From: an uncultured Alphaproteobacteria bacterium
GTDB lineage: Bacteria > Pseudomonadota > Alphaproteobacteria > Rhodobacterales > Rhodobacteraceae
Length of the DNA stretch: 49,142 nt
Assembly: GCA_902567635.1 (NCBI GenBank)
Contig: CACFNV010000006.1
Coordinates: 1-49,142, forward strand
Direction of reading: 5' to 3'
Part shown: piece after piece, positions 25,880 to 34,961 of the stretch
Position numbering within the stretch: position 1 is the stretch's first letter
Layout: each line of letters begins with the position of its first letter
Translations under genes and position numbers: made by a program
Notes under the pieces: generated by a model
Seen by the model: the letters and a program-made list of their open reading frames with translations, nothing else
Told to the model about the DNA's origin: nothing
Database searches by the model: none

Positions 25880-27011
25880 GATTTTTGATTTGTGTCCAAG
25901 TATTGTTCAACCTCTTTTAAGTGGAGATGGTTATCTTATACGCATTAGACCTAAATATGGATACCTAAACAGCAGACAATTAATGTCCTTAGGGAAGGCC
26001 GCAAATCAATTTGGGAATGGTGTTATTGAGTTCACAACTAGAGCGAATATAACCATCCGGGGTATAAACGAGAAGAAGTTAAACGACCTATCGCATTTTT
26101 TAAAAAATGAGAAGATTGTTAATCAGCTTGATACAAATAAAACGGTTTCAAATATTATTTATTCCCCGTTCTTAAGATTGAACGACAAAAAGTTTCCAAG
26201 GATTTCAAAAATTATTGAAGATCAACTTGCATCTATACCAAAAATTCATAAGAAATTTGGTATTGCAATCGATCTAGGCAGATTGGCCACTCTCCAAAAT
26301 ATACATGCAGACATAAGAATTGAAGAGGCTAGCAATGGCTCTTTGATTATCAGAATCGATGGCTTAGAATATGGGGAAGAAGTTGAGCAAAATAATTTGA
26401 TACCCTCATTAAAAAATATAACAAATAATATTGCTAAGGCAGTGCCTTTTCACCTTAAAGATAAAAACTTGTCTGAAATTATTCAACATATTGATTATAA
26501 AAAATTTCATATACCATTAAAAAAGCCACGAAAACAAGAATTTCGTCCAAGATTAGGTCCCTGTTTTCAAGGTTATTTATTATCTTCTATATCTGGAAGG
26601 TTCACTGGCGATCAAGTAATTCAATTATCATTTCAGGTTGAGAATGTAAAAGTAACTCCCTGGAAGGCATTATTTATTGAAAATACGTTAAGAAAACCAA
26701 AATTAAATTTCCTATCAAAAAATACGGATTTTTCTTTAAAAATAAGTCATTGTTCAGGACAGCCCTACTGTAAACAAGGTTTAATTGATACATCAAAAGT
26801 TGCAGACAAGATAAATAAAAGGCTCAAATCAAGTTACAAAAAGAACGTTATAAATATTCCAAATATACATATATCAGGCTGTGAGAAAAACTGTGGCATC
26901 CCCAAAAACGTGTCGATTAGCATTAGTAAGTTTAAAAAAGATAATCCTATAGAAGTTGTAAATGGAGAGCATAAGGAGTTAGCAGATCTGCTTACATTGG
27001 AACTTCAGTAA
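25872..27011 (+). CDS. cobG: Precorrin-3B synthase CobG
   Basis: CobG is the oxygen-dependent monooxygenase that makes precorrin-3B, a hallmark of the aerobic pathway. The 379 aa resemble nitrite/sulfite reductases. The N-terminal half-domain has GDGYLIRIRPKYGYLNS and VIEFTTRANITIRGI. The [4Fe-4S] cysteines form a CX5C/CX3C set: HCSGQPYCKQG (Cys294, Cys300) and SGCEKNCGIP (Cys337, Cys341). It overlaps the end of cobN by 8 bp and the start of cobH by 1 bp. Confidence 0.93.
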   Translation: MAKIFDLCPSIVQPLLSGDGYLIRIRPKYGYLNSRQLMSLGKAANQFGNGVIEFTTRANITIRGINEKKLNDLSHFLKNEKIVNQLDTNKTVSNIIYSPFLRLNDKKFPRISKIIEDQLASIPKIHKKFGIAIDLGRLATLQNIHADIRIEEASNGSLIIRIDGLEYGEEVEQNNLIPSLKNITNNIAKAVPFHLKDKNLSEIIQHIDYKKFHIPLKKPRKQEFRPRLGPCFQGYLLSSISGRFTGDQVIQLSFQVENVKVTPWKALFIENTLRKPKLNFLSKNTDFSLKISHCSGQPYCKQGLIDTSKVADKINKRLKSSYKKNVINIPNIHISGCEKNCGIPKNVSISISKFKKDNPIEVVNGEHKELADLLTLELQ

Positions 27012-27640
27012 TGAAATATACTTATGAAAAAGATGGGAGTAAAATATACGAAAATTCATTCTCAATAATACGACAAGAAGCAAATTTATCAAAGTTTCAT
27101 TCTGACGAAGAAAAGGTAGTTGTTCGAATGATACACGCTTTAGGCCTTGTGGGATTAGAAAATTCTATTTCATTTACTCCAAACTTTGTAAAAATAGCAC
27201 GAAAAGCACTCGAGGAAGGTGCCAATATTTTATGCGATACAAAAATGGTTAGCGAAGGCATAACCCGATCAAGATTACCCAAAGACAATAAGGTTATTTG
27301 TACCCTGGGAAATAGGGAAGTCGCTAATTTATCTAAAGAGATTGGCAACACTAGAACGGCGGCAGCAATTCATTTTTGGGAGCAATACATTAACAACTCC
27401 GTTGTGGTGTTTGGAAACGCACCCACAGCATTATTTTACTTCTTGGAAATATTATCGGAAAGAAGCGATTTGAGTCCTATAGCTGTAATTGGTTGTCCCG
27501 TTGGATTCGTAGGTGCCGCGGAGTCAAAAGAAGCATTATGGAATAGGCAAGAAATAAATAGTCTTGTAGTAAAAGGAAGGTTAGGTGGAAGTGCTGTTGC
27601 TGTTGCTGCCATAAACGCAATTGCACAAGAGAAAGAATAG
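27011..27640 (+). CDS. cobH: Precorrin-8X methylmutase CobH
   Basis: CobH moves the C11 methyl group to C12, turning precorrin-8X into hydrogenobyrinate. The 209-aa protein has the catalytic His (about residue 42) in VVRMIHALGLVG. It also has GANILCDTKMVSEGITRSRL, the substrate-binding FGNAPTALFYFLEI, and GCPVGFVGAAESKEAL with GRLGGSAVAVAAINA at the end. The ATG overlaps the cobG stop by one base (TAATG), indicating tight translational coupling. Confidence 0.96.
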   Translation: MKYTYEKDGSKIYENSFSIIRQEANLSKFHSDEEKVVVRMIHALGLVGLENSISFTPNFVKIARKALEEGANILCDTKMVSEGITRSRLPKDNKVICTLGNREVANLSKEIGNTRTAAAIHFWEQYINNSVVVFGNAPTALFYFLEILSERSDLSPIAVIGCPVGFVGAAESKEALWNRQEINSLVVKGRLGGSAVAVAAINAIAQEKE

Positions 27641-27643
27641 GGC

Positions 27644-28363
27644 ATGAATAAGATTTACTGTGTTGGTGTTGGTCCTGGAGATCCTGAACTTTTAACATTA
27701 AAAGCCCACAAGCTTATAAGAAATGCATCTCAAATTGCTTATTTCAGAAAGAGAAACTCAACCGGAAGGGCTAGAAAAACTATTGAAAAGACACTCCAGA
27801 AGAAAAAGGTCTATGAATATCCAATGGAATATCCGCTTACAACTGAAGTAGACTTCCAAACCGACGAATATAAAAAAACATTGGATGATTTTTACATCAA
27901 ATGCTGCGCAGAAATAAAATTTTTGCTTGAGAAAGACGACTTAATAATAATATCTGAAGGTGATCCTCTATTTTATGGTTCCTTTGTTCACTTATACGAA
28001 AAACTAAAAAAAGACACTCCTGTAATATTTGTTCCAGGAATAACCGCAATGTCAGGTAGTTGGACAAATGCTAAAATACCCATAGCGATGGGTGATGCCT
28101 CTATTTCTATAATTATGGGCATACAAGATGAAAAAGATATAATAAAAAGCCTCAAGTCTAGTCAAACAGCTGTAATTATGAAGATAGGGACACACCTGAA
28201 GAAGGTAGCAAGTGCGCTAAAGAAAACAAATAATTTTAACAGAGCAATAATAGTTGAAAAAGCAACCATGATTGACGAAAAAATAATTCCATTAAAAAAT
28301 TATAATGAAAAAAGAGCCCCCTATTTTTCTATCATATTGATCCCCTACGAGACTCAAAAATGA
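27644..28363 (+). CDS. cobI: Precorrin-2 C20-methyltransferase CobI
   Basis: This SAM-dependent tetrapyrrole methylase converts precorrin-2 to precorrin-3A. The 239 aa carry the N-terminal GVGPGDPELLTLKA, the IISEGDPLFYGSFVHLYEKL loop and VIFVPGITAMSGSW, all typical of CobI/CbiL. The ending IILIPYETQK is also usual. The gene is 3 bp after cobH and overlaps cobJ by 4 bp (ATGA). Confidence 0.95.
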   Translation: MNKIYCVGVGPGDPELLTLKAHKLIRNASQIAYFRKRNSTGRARKTIEKTLQKKKVYEYPMEYPLTTEVDFQTDEYKKTLDDFYIKCCAEIKFLLEKDDLIIISEGDPLFYGSFVHLYEKLKKDTPVIFVPGITAMSGSWTNAKIPIAMGDASISIIMGIQDEKDIIKSLKSSQTAVIMKIGTHLKKVASALKKTNNFNRAIIVEKATMIDEKIIPLKNYNEKRAPYFSIILIPYETQK

Positions 28364-29115
28364 GTGGTACCGTAACAGTTGTTGGATTGGGACCTGGATC
28401 TGATGAATTAATAGTTCCCGCGGTTATAAGTGCATTAAACCAGGCGACGGATATCATCGGTTATTTCAGATATATAGAGCGACTACAAAACTTACAAAAT
28501 CAAACACTTCATGCAAGCGATAATAGGCAAGAAATTGAGCGCGCTGAACTTGCTCTCAGCTTGGCATCAGAAGGAAAAACTGTAGTGGTAGTTTCATCAG
28601 GGGATCCAGGAGTTTTTGCAATGGCATCAGCGGTTTTTGAAGCATTAGAAAAAAATACTGGCTATAAGAAGAATACAAAAATAATAATTTTGCCTGGTAT
28701 TACAGCTATTTTAGCCGCTTCTGCTCGTTTAGGCGCACCTATCGGTCATGACTTTTGTGTGATCAACTTATCCGATAACTTAAAGTCAAGGAATATTGTG
28801 GAGAAGCGAGTGACAGCTGCGGCTCAAGGAGATTTTGTTATTGCTTTTTATAATCCTCGCTCAAAGGCAAGAGAGAAACAGTTGGAAAGAACTTTTTTAA
28901 TTCTAAAAAAATATTGTGAGCCTAGTAGATTAGTAATCTTCGCGGATGCCATCTCAACTAAAAATGAAAAAGTAATAATTACTACTCTGGAAAAAGCTGA
29001 TACAAATTTAGCTTCTATGAAAACACTGGTAATCGTTGGTTCATCCTCAACGAAAGAAATTATAGGAACAAGTTATGTATACACCCCGCGTTATGCCATA
29101 GAAGAAAAAAATTGA
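28360..29115 (+). CDS. cobJ: Precorrin-3B C17-methyltransferase CobJ
   Basis: CobJ methylates C17 and contracts the macrocycle ring to give precorrin-4. The 251 aa show GLGPGSDELIVPAV, the CobJ-specific IIGYFRYIERL and SSGDPGVFAMASAV. ILPGITAILAASARLGAPIGHDFCVINLSD and the YNPRSKAREKQL segment follow. The start overlaps the cobI stop. Its last 25 bp overlap tail-to-tail with cobK, which lies on the other strand. Confidence 0.95.
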   Translation: MSGTVTVVGLGPGSDELIVPAVISALNQATDIIGYFRYIERLQNLQNQTLHASDNRQEIERAELALSLASEGKTVVVVSSGDPGVFAMASAVFEALEKNTGYKKNTKIIILPGITAILAASARLGAPIGHDFCVINLSDNLKSRNIVEKRVTAAAQGDFVIAFYNPRSKAREKQLERTFLILKKYCEPSRLVIFADAISTKNEKVIITTLEKADTNLASMKTLVIVGSSSTKEIIGTSYVYTPRYAIEEKN

Positions 29116-29825
29116 TATACCTCTTCTACATCAGTAAATATTTTTCTAGCCGGAAGAGCAGGTCTTTCTATCATAATTACTTCTACTCCCATTGTTCTAG
29201 CAGCCTGTATTTTTCCAAATACTGCGGGCGATCCAGAGTTTTTTGTTATCAACTTGTTAATGGAATATTTCTTCAAAATATTTATCTCACTTTCCAAGTC
29301 AAATGGTCCTCTATCAAATATTATTTCATAGTTCTCCAGTTTTATTTTATCCGATGGATCAGTTATCATACGAATAAGATAAAATGGTTTTGGTCTTCGA
29401 TTGAGGTATCGAATTTCCTTATTTCCAATTGTTACAAAAACGCTGTCGTTATCTTCAATAAGCTTAACAGCTTTATTAATATCGCTGACGAATCTCCAAG
29501 AATCCTCTTTCGTTTTTTCCCATTTTTTTCTCTCAAAACAAATGTAATTGACGTTTGCCATTTTTGTGGCGACCAACGAATTGATTGTTATTGCCTTAGA
29601 AAATGGGTGAGATGCATCCAAAAGGTGTGTGATTTCTTTTTCCTTCATAAATTCACTCATACCAGTAGCCCCTCCGAATCCTCCAATTCGATAACTTTGG
29701 ATAGGGGGCTCGATATCTACAGTTCTACCTGCATAGGAAATAATTACGAGGACCCCCCATTTTACGAGCTCTTTTGCAATAGTAGCTGCCTCCGCAGTTC
29801 CTCCAATTATAAGAATTTTTAACAT
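29091..29825 (-). CDS. cobK: Precorrin-6A reductase CobK, inverted within the operon
   Basis: This NADPH-dependent enzyme reduces precorrin-6A (precorrin-6x). The 244-aa protein starts MLKILIIGGTAEA, then has YRIGGFGGATGM, LDASHPFSKAIT, VFVTIGNKEI and ITKNSGSPAVFGKI, all CobK/CbiJ landmarks. A longer frame from 29933 adds 36 residues antisense to cobL with no family resemblance, so I use ATG 29825. That ATG shares the CATG at 29823-29826 with the cobL start. No Shine-Dalgarno is visible. Any cobK promoter must lie inside cobL. Confidence 0.93.
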   Translation of the reverse strand: MLKILIIGGTAEAATIAKELVKWGVLVIISYAGRTVDIEPPIQSYRIGGFGGATGMSEFMKEKEITHLLDASHPFSKAITINSLVATKMANVNYICFERKKWEKTKEDSWRFVSDINKAVKLIEDNDSVFVTIGNKEIRYLNRRPKPFYLIRMITDPSDKIKLENYEIIFDRGPFDLESEINILKKYSINKLITKNSGSPAVFGKIQAARTMGVEVIMIERPALPARKIFTDVEEVYQFFSSMA

Positions 29826-31026
29826 GACAAATGTTTGGCTAAATATTATCGGTATAGGAGAGAATGGACTAATCGGGCTATCTAAATCAAGTACAGAATG
29901 TATCAAAAAGGCAAAAATTATATTTGGTAGCAAGCGCCACCTTCAATTAGCAAGAATAAGAGGAAAAGGGAAAGAATGGCCATCACCATTCTCATATGAG
30001 GAGGTTTTTAAATATAAAAAGAAAAAAGTAGTTATCTTAGCTTCCGGCGATCCGTTTTGGTTTGGTGTCGGATCGAAAATTGTAGAACATTTAACGCCGG
30101 ATGAATGGAGATGTTATCCTAACTATTCAACATTCTCTTTGGCAGCCAGTAAGCTTGGCTGGGCTATTGAGGAGACGGAGTGCACCGCAATACACGCAAA
30201 GCCAGTAGAAGCACTAAACTCAAAAATAAAAAATGGTAAAAAAGCCATTATTTTATGCAAAGATTTTCATCAGCTAGTTCTAGTTTTTGAATGGCTTAAA
30301 AGAAAAAAGCTGAAAGCATCAAGATTTATCTTAATGTCAAGGCTTGGCAGTGAACAAGAATTGATCATGGATTTAAGTGAAAATAATATTAATGAATTGA
30401 AAGTTAAGGAAGAAAAATTGGAGCCTTTAGCCCTTGGAATCGAATTAAATAAAAAATCAACTCACTTAAGCCTATTCTCTGGTCTGAGGAATGAAAATTT
30501 TAAAAGTGATGGAAATATCACCAAACAACCAATAAGAGCCATAACAATGTCTGAGCTACAGACTTTTGGTAACGAGGTGTTATGGGATATTGGAGCAGGC
30601 TCGGGTACCATATCAGTGGAATGGTGTCTGATAAATCAGAACAATACAGCGTATGCAATTGAAAATAGAGCTGATAGGATTTCTTTTATCGATGAAAATA
30701 TAAACCAATTTGGGCTTCAAAATAGAATATTCGTAATGCAAGGAACCTTCGAGAAGTTTTACAAAAATTTACCAAAACCAGATGCAGTTTTTATCGGTGG
30801 CGGTGCGTCAGATGAATTAATTAGCAAAATTATAAGATTAATTCCCAAAAAAGGCAGGCTAGTTGTTAATGGAGTAACCCTAGAAACCCAGCAATTAATT
30901 ATTGATAAACAGAAAAATTTTGGGGGTAACCTTAAAAAAATAGAAATATCAAATTCTCGAAAGCTTGGGTCTAAGTCAATTTGGGAACCAAGCTCTCCCA
31001 TTGTCCAGTGGAGTTATTTAAAATGA
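29824..31026 (+). CDS. cobL: Precorrin-6Y C5,15-methyltransferase (decarboxylating) CobL
   Basis: This bifunctional enzyme joins an N-terminal CbiE-like methylase (IIGIGENGLIGLSKSS, VVILASGDPFWFGVG) to a C-terminal CbiT-like Rossmann methylase/decarboxylase (NEVLWDIGAGSGTISVEW, DAVFIGGGAS). It converts precorrin-6B to precorrin-8X. The 400 aa match the fused alphaproteobacterial form. The ATG at 29824 shares two bases with the divergent cobK start and lacks a clear ribosome binding site, so initiation is atypical. The stop overlaps the cobE start (ATGA). Confidence 0.95.
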   Translation: MTNVWLNIIGIGENGLIGLSKSSTECIKKAKIIFGSKRHLQLARIRGKGKEWPSPFSYEEVFKYKKKKVVILASGDPFWFGVGSKIVEHLTPDEWRCYPNYSTFSLAASKLGWAIEETECTAIHAKPVEALNSKIKNGKKAIILCKDFHQLVLVFEWLKRKKLKASRFILMSRLGSEQELIMDLSENNINELKVKEEKLEPLALGIELNKKSTHLSLFSGLRNENFKSDGNITKQPIRAITMSELQTFGNEVLWDIGAGSGTISVEWCLINQNNTAYAIENRADRISFIDENINQFGLQNRIFVMQGTFEKFYKNLPKPDAVFIGGGASDELISKIIRLIPKKGRLVVNGVTLETQQLIIDKQKNFGGNLKKIEISNSRKLGSKSIWEPSSPIVQWSYLK

Positions 31027-31382
31027 TTGCTGGTTTTGGTTTTCAAAATTCGGTTACCGAAAAGTCTTTCAACAATCTAAAAAGTAAATTCATGCTGAAA
31101 TATAATGTTAATTTGGTTGCTACTACCTCTGAAAAATCAAAAACCAAAGCCTTCGTCGATTTTGCACGAAAAAACAATTTTAAGATTATTTGTGTAAGCC
31201 ACAAGGATCTCATAGGCATTAAAACTATAACCCATTCCGACAAAAGTAAAAGGTATAAAGATATCGACTGTTTTTGTGAGGCTGTAGCCCTAATAGCAGC
31301 AGGAGAAAACGCAAAAATTATTCAAACAAGAGAAATTTCAGATGACAGGCTAGCAACTATTGCCATAGCTGAATATGAATAG
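31023..31382 (+). CDS. cobE: CobE / CbiG C-terminal-domain protein
   Basis: This 119-aa protein matches the CobE/CbiG C-terminal fold: MIAGFGFQNSVTEKS, a central VDFARKNNFKIICVSH and C-terminal CFCEAVALIAAGENAKIIQTR. CobE is required for aerobic B12 synthesis in Pseudomonas denitrificans, but its reaction is not settled. ATG 31023 overlaps the cobL stop in an ATGA arrangement; a longer frame from 30981 would sit inside cobL and is not supported. The stop is fused to the AGGAGG of cobM. Confidence 0.88.
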   Translation: MIAGFGFQNSVTEKSFNNLKSKFMLKYNVNLVATTSEKSKTKAFVDFARKNNFKIICVSHKDLIGIKTITHSDKSKRYKDIDCFCEAVALIAAGENAKIIQTREISDDRLATIAIAEYE

Positions 31383-31391
31383 GAGGTTAAC

Positions 31392-32168
31392 TTGACTGTG
31401 CATTTTATTGGAGCTGGACCAGGAGATCCTGACTTAATTACAGTAAAAGGGAAAAAAATTTTAAAAAAATGTACTGTATGTTTTTATGCAGGGTCAATAA
31501 TTCCAAAAGAACTTTTAAAGCATTGTTCTGAAAGTACAATAAAAATTAATACGGCTCCTATGTCGCTTTCTGAAATTATTGGTAAAATTGAAGACTATTA
31601 TAACAAGGGCCATGAAATAGCTAGACTACATTCGGGAGATTTATCAGTTTGGTCAGCAGTAAATGAACAGATAAAATTTCTAAAGAAAATAAACATTCCT
31701 TTTACTCTTACTCCAGGTGTTACCTCTGTATCAGCTGCTTCTGCAAGTTTAAAGCAGGAATTAACAGTTCCTGGCCTTAATCAAACAGTGATTTTAACGC
31801 GTACCCAAGGGCGCGCATCGAATATGCCTGAAAAAGAAACTTTAGAAAACTTTGCAAAGAGTGAAGCAGTGCTTGCAATACATCTATCCATACAAAACAT
31901 AGAAACTGTTGTAGAAAAATTACGACCATTTTACGGCGATGATTGCCCTGTAAAAGTGATTTGGCAGGCGTCTTGGCCTGATGAGAAAATCATTCATTCT
32001 TCTATAGGTAAGGTCGAAAATGATTTGCCTAGCTACGTAAAAAGAACTGCTCTTATTTTGGTAGGAAAATATTTAGATACAGAAACTTTCGAAAACAGCA
32101 AATTGTATGATGAAGCATACGAACGCAGATTTAGGACCGTCGATGCGGGAGAAAAGTTTGAAAAATAG
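31392..32168 (+). CDS. cobM: Precorrin-4 C11-methyltransferase CobM
   Basis: CobM methylates C11 of precorrin-4 to form precorrin-5. The 258 aa begin TVHFIGAGPGDPDLITVKG. Next come VCFYAGSIIPKELLKHC, RLHSGDLSVWSAVNEQ, FTLTPGVTSVSAASASL and LNQTVILTRTQGRAS, all characteristic of CobM/CbiF. A full AGGAGG (31381-31386), overlapping the cobE stop, lies 5 nt before TTG 31392, fixing this start over GTG 31398. Confidence 0.95.
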   Translation: MTVHFIGAGPGDPDLITVKGKKILKKCTVCFYAGSIIPKELLKHCSESTIKINTAPMSLSEIIGKIEDYYNKGHEIARLHSGDLSVWSAVNEQIKFLKKINIPFTLTPGVTSVSAASASLKQELTVPGLNQTVILTRTQGRASNMPEKETLENFAKSEAVLAIHLSIQNIETVVEKLRPFYGDDCPVKVIWQASWPDEKIIHSSIGKVENDLPSYVKRTALILVGKYLDTETFENSKLYDEAYERRFRTVDAGEKFEK

Positions 32169-33468
32169 AAAAGGCTTTATAATTTCTGCACCTTCCTCTG
32201 GTTCAGGAAAAACGACTCTTACCCTTGGATTGATCAGAGCATTTTCTGAAAAAAGAAAGGTACAACCTTTCAAAAATGGTCCAGATTATATTGATACTCA
32301 ATTTCAAAGCTTATCTGCAAACACAGATTCATATAATTTAGATACATGGGCAATGTCTCCCAACCAAATTTTCAAAATTATTAACTCTGCAGGTGATCAT
32401 AGTCTTTGCATAGTTGAAGGCTCAATGGGCCTATTTGATGGAGTGCTCAAAGGTAAATATTCATTTACAGGATCTACCGCGGACCTATCCAAACTTACTG
32501 GTTGGCCTATTATTTTAGTTGTTGATTGTGCAAAACAAGCCCAGTCTTCCGCTGCGTTAATCTATGGATTTAAAACCTATAGGCCAGATATTCAAATAGC
32601 AGGAGTAATACTGAACAATGTGTCTAGCGCTAGACACCAAAATTTATTAGTAAGTGAAATTACGCAAACTAAAGTACCAATTTTAGGCATTATGCCAAAG
32701 TCTCCTGACATTGAAATCCCAGAAAGGCATTTAGGCTTGGTTCAAGCTGATGAGTTAAATGACATACGAGAAAAACTTGATAAGTTATCTAATTTCATAA
32801 AAACAAACTGTGATTTAGATAAAATAGAAATGATAGCGACTCCAATTGCAGACATTAGAAAAACAAACGAATTTTCGAGACCTCCCGCTCAAAAAATAGG
32901 TATAGCTAAGGATCATGCCTTTACCTTCACCTATAGTCACCTATTAAATAGCTGGAAAAATCAAGGAGCTGAAATTACCACATTTTCTCCATTGAATGAT
33001 GAACCTCCCCCTACACACGTAGATTTTATTTGGCTTCCTGGAGGATACCCGGAACTACACTTAAAAATAATTTCATCAGCTGAAAAATTTAAGAAAGGTA
33101 TTTACAATTTTTCCAAACTTAAACCAGTGCATGGTGAATGTGGAGGTTATATGGTAATGGGAAGCAATATCATTGGATCCGATAAAAAAAATTATAGGAT
33201 GGCTGGTATTTTTAATTTATCTACTTCGTTTGAAAAGAGAAAATTAAACCTTGGATATAGAGTCGCTACGGTTCAGGACCCCTTCTTTGGCTTCAAGAAA
33301 AGAGATATTCTTTTAGGCCACGAATTTCATTATACATCAATTTTGGAGAAAAAGGACCCCTCAATAGTTTCAGTTGAGGATGCCTATGGAAATGACTTTG
33401 GACTTTTGGGATCTAGACGTGATTGTGCAACTGGCACGTTTTTTCATCTAATAGGAAGTTTTGAATGA
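32158..33468 (+). CDS. cobB: Hydrogenobyrinic acid a,c-diamide synthase CobB
   Basis: CobB amidates the a and c side chains of hydrogenobyrinate using glutamine and ATP before cobalt insertion. From TTG 32158 the protein is 436 aa, with P-loop APSSGSGKTTLTLGLIR near the N-terminus, KNGPDYIDTQF, and VEGSMGLFDG. The C-terminal glutaminase domain has WLPGGYPELHL, with the nucleophile Cys in HGECGGYMVMG. GGGAG at 32147-32151 is 6 nt before this TTG; the upstream ATG codons at 32107 and 32143 lie deeper within cobM. The overlap with cobM is 11 bp. Confidence 0.93.
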   Translation: MKNRKGFIISAPSSGSGKTTLTLGLIRAFSEKRKVQPFKNGPDYIDTQFQSLSANTDSYNLDTWAMSPNQIFKIINSAGDHSLCIVEGSMGLFDGVLKGKYSFTGSTADLSKLTGWPIILVVDCAKQAQSSAALIYGFKTYRPDIQIAGVILNNVSSARHQNLLVSEITQTKVPILGIMPKSPDIEIPERHLGLVQADELNDIREKLDKLSNFIKTNCDLDKIEMIATPIADIRKTNEFSRPPAQKIGIAKDHAFTFTYSHLLNSWKNQGAEITTFSPLNDEPPPTHVDFIWLPGGYPELHLKIISSAEKFKKGIYNFSKLKPVHGECGGYMVMGSNIIGSDKKNYRMAGIFNLSTSFEKRKLNLGYRVATVQDPFFGFKKRDILLGHEFHYTSILEKKDPSIVSVEDAYGNDFGLLGSRRDCATGTFFHLIGSFE

Positions 33469-34178
33469 CACCTATTGTTTCTTTTGTAAGCTCCGGTCCT
33501 GGAGATCCCGATTTATTGACTATGAAAGCAATAAAAAGAATAAAAACTGCAGATTTAATATTTTATGATGATCTTTCTGCAGGAGAGATCTTGGAACTTG
33601 CGTCAGAATCTACTACTCTTTTTAGCGTCGGGAAAAGAGCGGGACTAAACTCTCCAAAACAATCTCAAGTTTCTACCTTACTTGTAAATTATGGGAAAAC
33701 AGGTAAGAAGATTGTTAGATTGAAGTCTGGAGACTCGGGTATCTTCTCTAGACTTGAAGAAGAAATAGTAGCTTTAGAAAAAAATAATATACCTTTTGAG
33801 ATTATCCCTGGGGTTTCTTCTGCAAATGCGGCCGCGGCGGCAGCAAAGATCCCTCTTACTCGTAGATTACATTCTAGGAGATTACAATTTATAACAGGGC
33901 ATGATTTCAACGGAAATTTACCAGACGACTTGCAGATATCATCTTTAACAGATTCTAGCAGCACTACAGTAATATTTATGGGTAAGAAAACGTTTCCAAA
34001 TCTTTGCAACATTTTGTTGGAAAGCGGCATGGATGAAAATACTCATGCATTAGTAGTAGAAAATGTATCCCGTTCGGATGAAAAAGTAACCAAAGGATCT
34101 ATAGTGGACATATCTGAATATCTACAAGACAATATTAGTAATGACCCTGCCATTATAATTTTTGGATCAGTAATATGA
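33465..34178 (+). CDS. cobA: Uroporphyrinogen-III C-methyltransferase CobA (SUMT)
   Basis: CobA makes precorrin-2 by methylating C2 and C7 of uroporphyrinogen III, the entry to corrinoids. The 237-aa form is standalone, not fused to a siroheme dehydrogenase/ferrochelatase. Motifs are VSSGPGDPDLLTMKAIK, YDDLSAGEILE, VGKRAGLNSPKQ, IVRLKSGDSGIF, EIIPGVSSANAAAA, FITGHDFNG and TTVIFMGKKTF. It has 4-bp overlaps (ATGA type) with both cobB and cobF. Confidence 0.94.
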   Translation: MTPIVSFVSSGPGDPDLLTMKAIKRIKTADLIFYDDLSAGEILELASESTTLFSVGKRAGLNSPKQSQVSTLLVNYGKTGKKIVRLKSGDSGIFSRLEEEIVALEKNNIPFEIIPGVSSANAAAAAAKIPLTRRLHSRRLQFITGHDFNGNLPDDLQISSLTDSSSTTVIFMGKKTFPNLCNILLESGMDENTHALVVENVSRSDEKVTKGSIVDISEYLQDNISNDPAIIIFGSVI

Positions 34179-34960
34179 GAGTAAAAATTAAATTAATCGG
34201 TATAGGATTAGGAAACCCTAAACATATAACTACAGAAGCGATTGAGGCTTTAAGGTTATGTGATTTGATTATTATTGGAGACAAAAAGGAAACAAAATCT
34301 GAGCTTGCTAATTTAAAGAGGGAAATAACTCTTGCTCAAATTGACAGTGAGAAAACTGAGATTTCAAGCTTTTCATTTCCAGAAAGAAAAGTAATTGAGC
34401 CATTTTATAAGGATGCAGTCCTTGATTGGCACTCAGATATTGCTAATCTGTGGGTTGATCTCATCTTACCATTTGTTAAAAAAAATTTTAATAAGGAGAC
34501 TATTATTGGAATACCTGTTTGGGGAGATCCATCCCTTTACGATAGTACTTTAAGGATTGGAGAAAAAGTAAGAAATAAAATAGAAAACTCCTCCCTTCAG
34601 ATGATTCCAGGTATCTCATCTCCACACGTATTAACGTCATCTTTTGGTATACCCTTTAATAAAATAGGTGAACCAGTTATTATAACAACCGGCAGAAAAT
34701 TAAGAGAAGACGGTTGGCCCAAAGGGGTAAGCACTATTTTTGTTATGTTAGATGGGGACTGTTCTTTCGCCAGCCTGGCTGAACAAAATCTATATATTTG
34801 GTGGGGTGCATACTTGGGATTAGATAGAGAAACTCTATTAGAAGGAAAATTAGAAGACATAAAAAATAATATAATTGAGTTAAGGCAAAAACTCAGGAAG
34901 AAGTTTGGTTGGATTATGGATATTTACAAAATACAGCAGATAATAGATAAAGAGATATAA
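34175..34960 (+). CDS. cobF: Precorrin-6A synthase (deacetylating) CobF
   Basis: CobF methylates C1 of precorrin-5 and releases the acetyl fragment, giving precorrin-6A; it is specific to the aerobic route. The 261 aa contain KLIGIGLGNPKHITTEAIEA, LCDLIIIGDKKETKSELANL, HSDIANLWVDLILPF, GIPVWGDPSLYDSTLRI and MIPGISSPHVLTSSFGIPFN. It overlaps cobA by 4 bp and ends 1 bp before the cobP start codon. Confidence 0.94.
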   Translation: MRVKIKLIGIGLGNPKHITTEAIEALRLCDLIIIGDKKETKSELANLKREITLAQIDSEKTEISSFSFPERKVIEPFYKDAVLDWHSDIANLWVDLILPFVKKNFNKETIIGIPVWGDPSLYDSTLRIGEKVRNKIENSSLQMIPGISSPHVLTSSFGIPFNKIGEPVIITTGRKLREDGWPKGVSTIFVMLDGDCSFASLAEQNLYIWWGAYLGLDRETLLEGKLEDIKNNIIELRQKLRKKFGWIMDIYKIQQIIDKEI

Positions 34961-34961
34961 T

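Noticed and set aside
29112-29822. A 236-codon open frame on the plus strand opposite cobK
   Set aside because: Its translation is Ser/Tyr/Phe-rich with no recognisable domain and it is exactly antisense to a well-conserved cobK. It is most likely a codon-usage shadow.
29826-29933. N-terminal extension of cobK into cobL
   Set aside because: CobK family proteins start close to the LILGGTxEA motif. The extra 36 residues are antisense to the conserved start of cobL.
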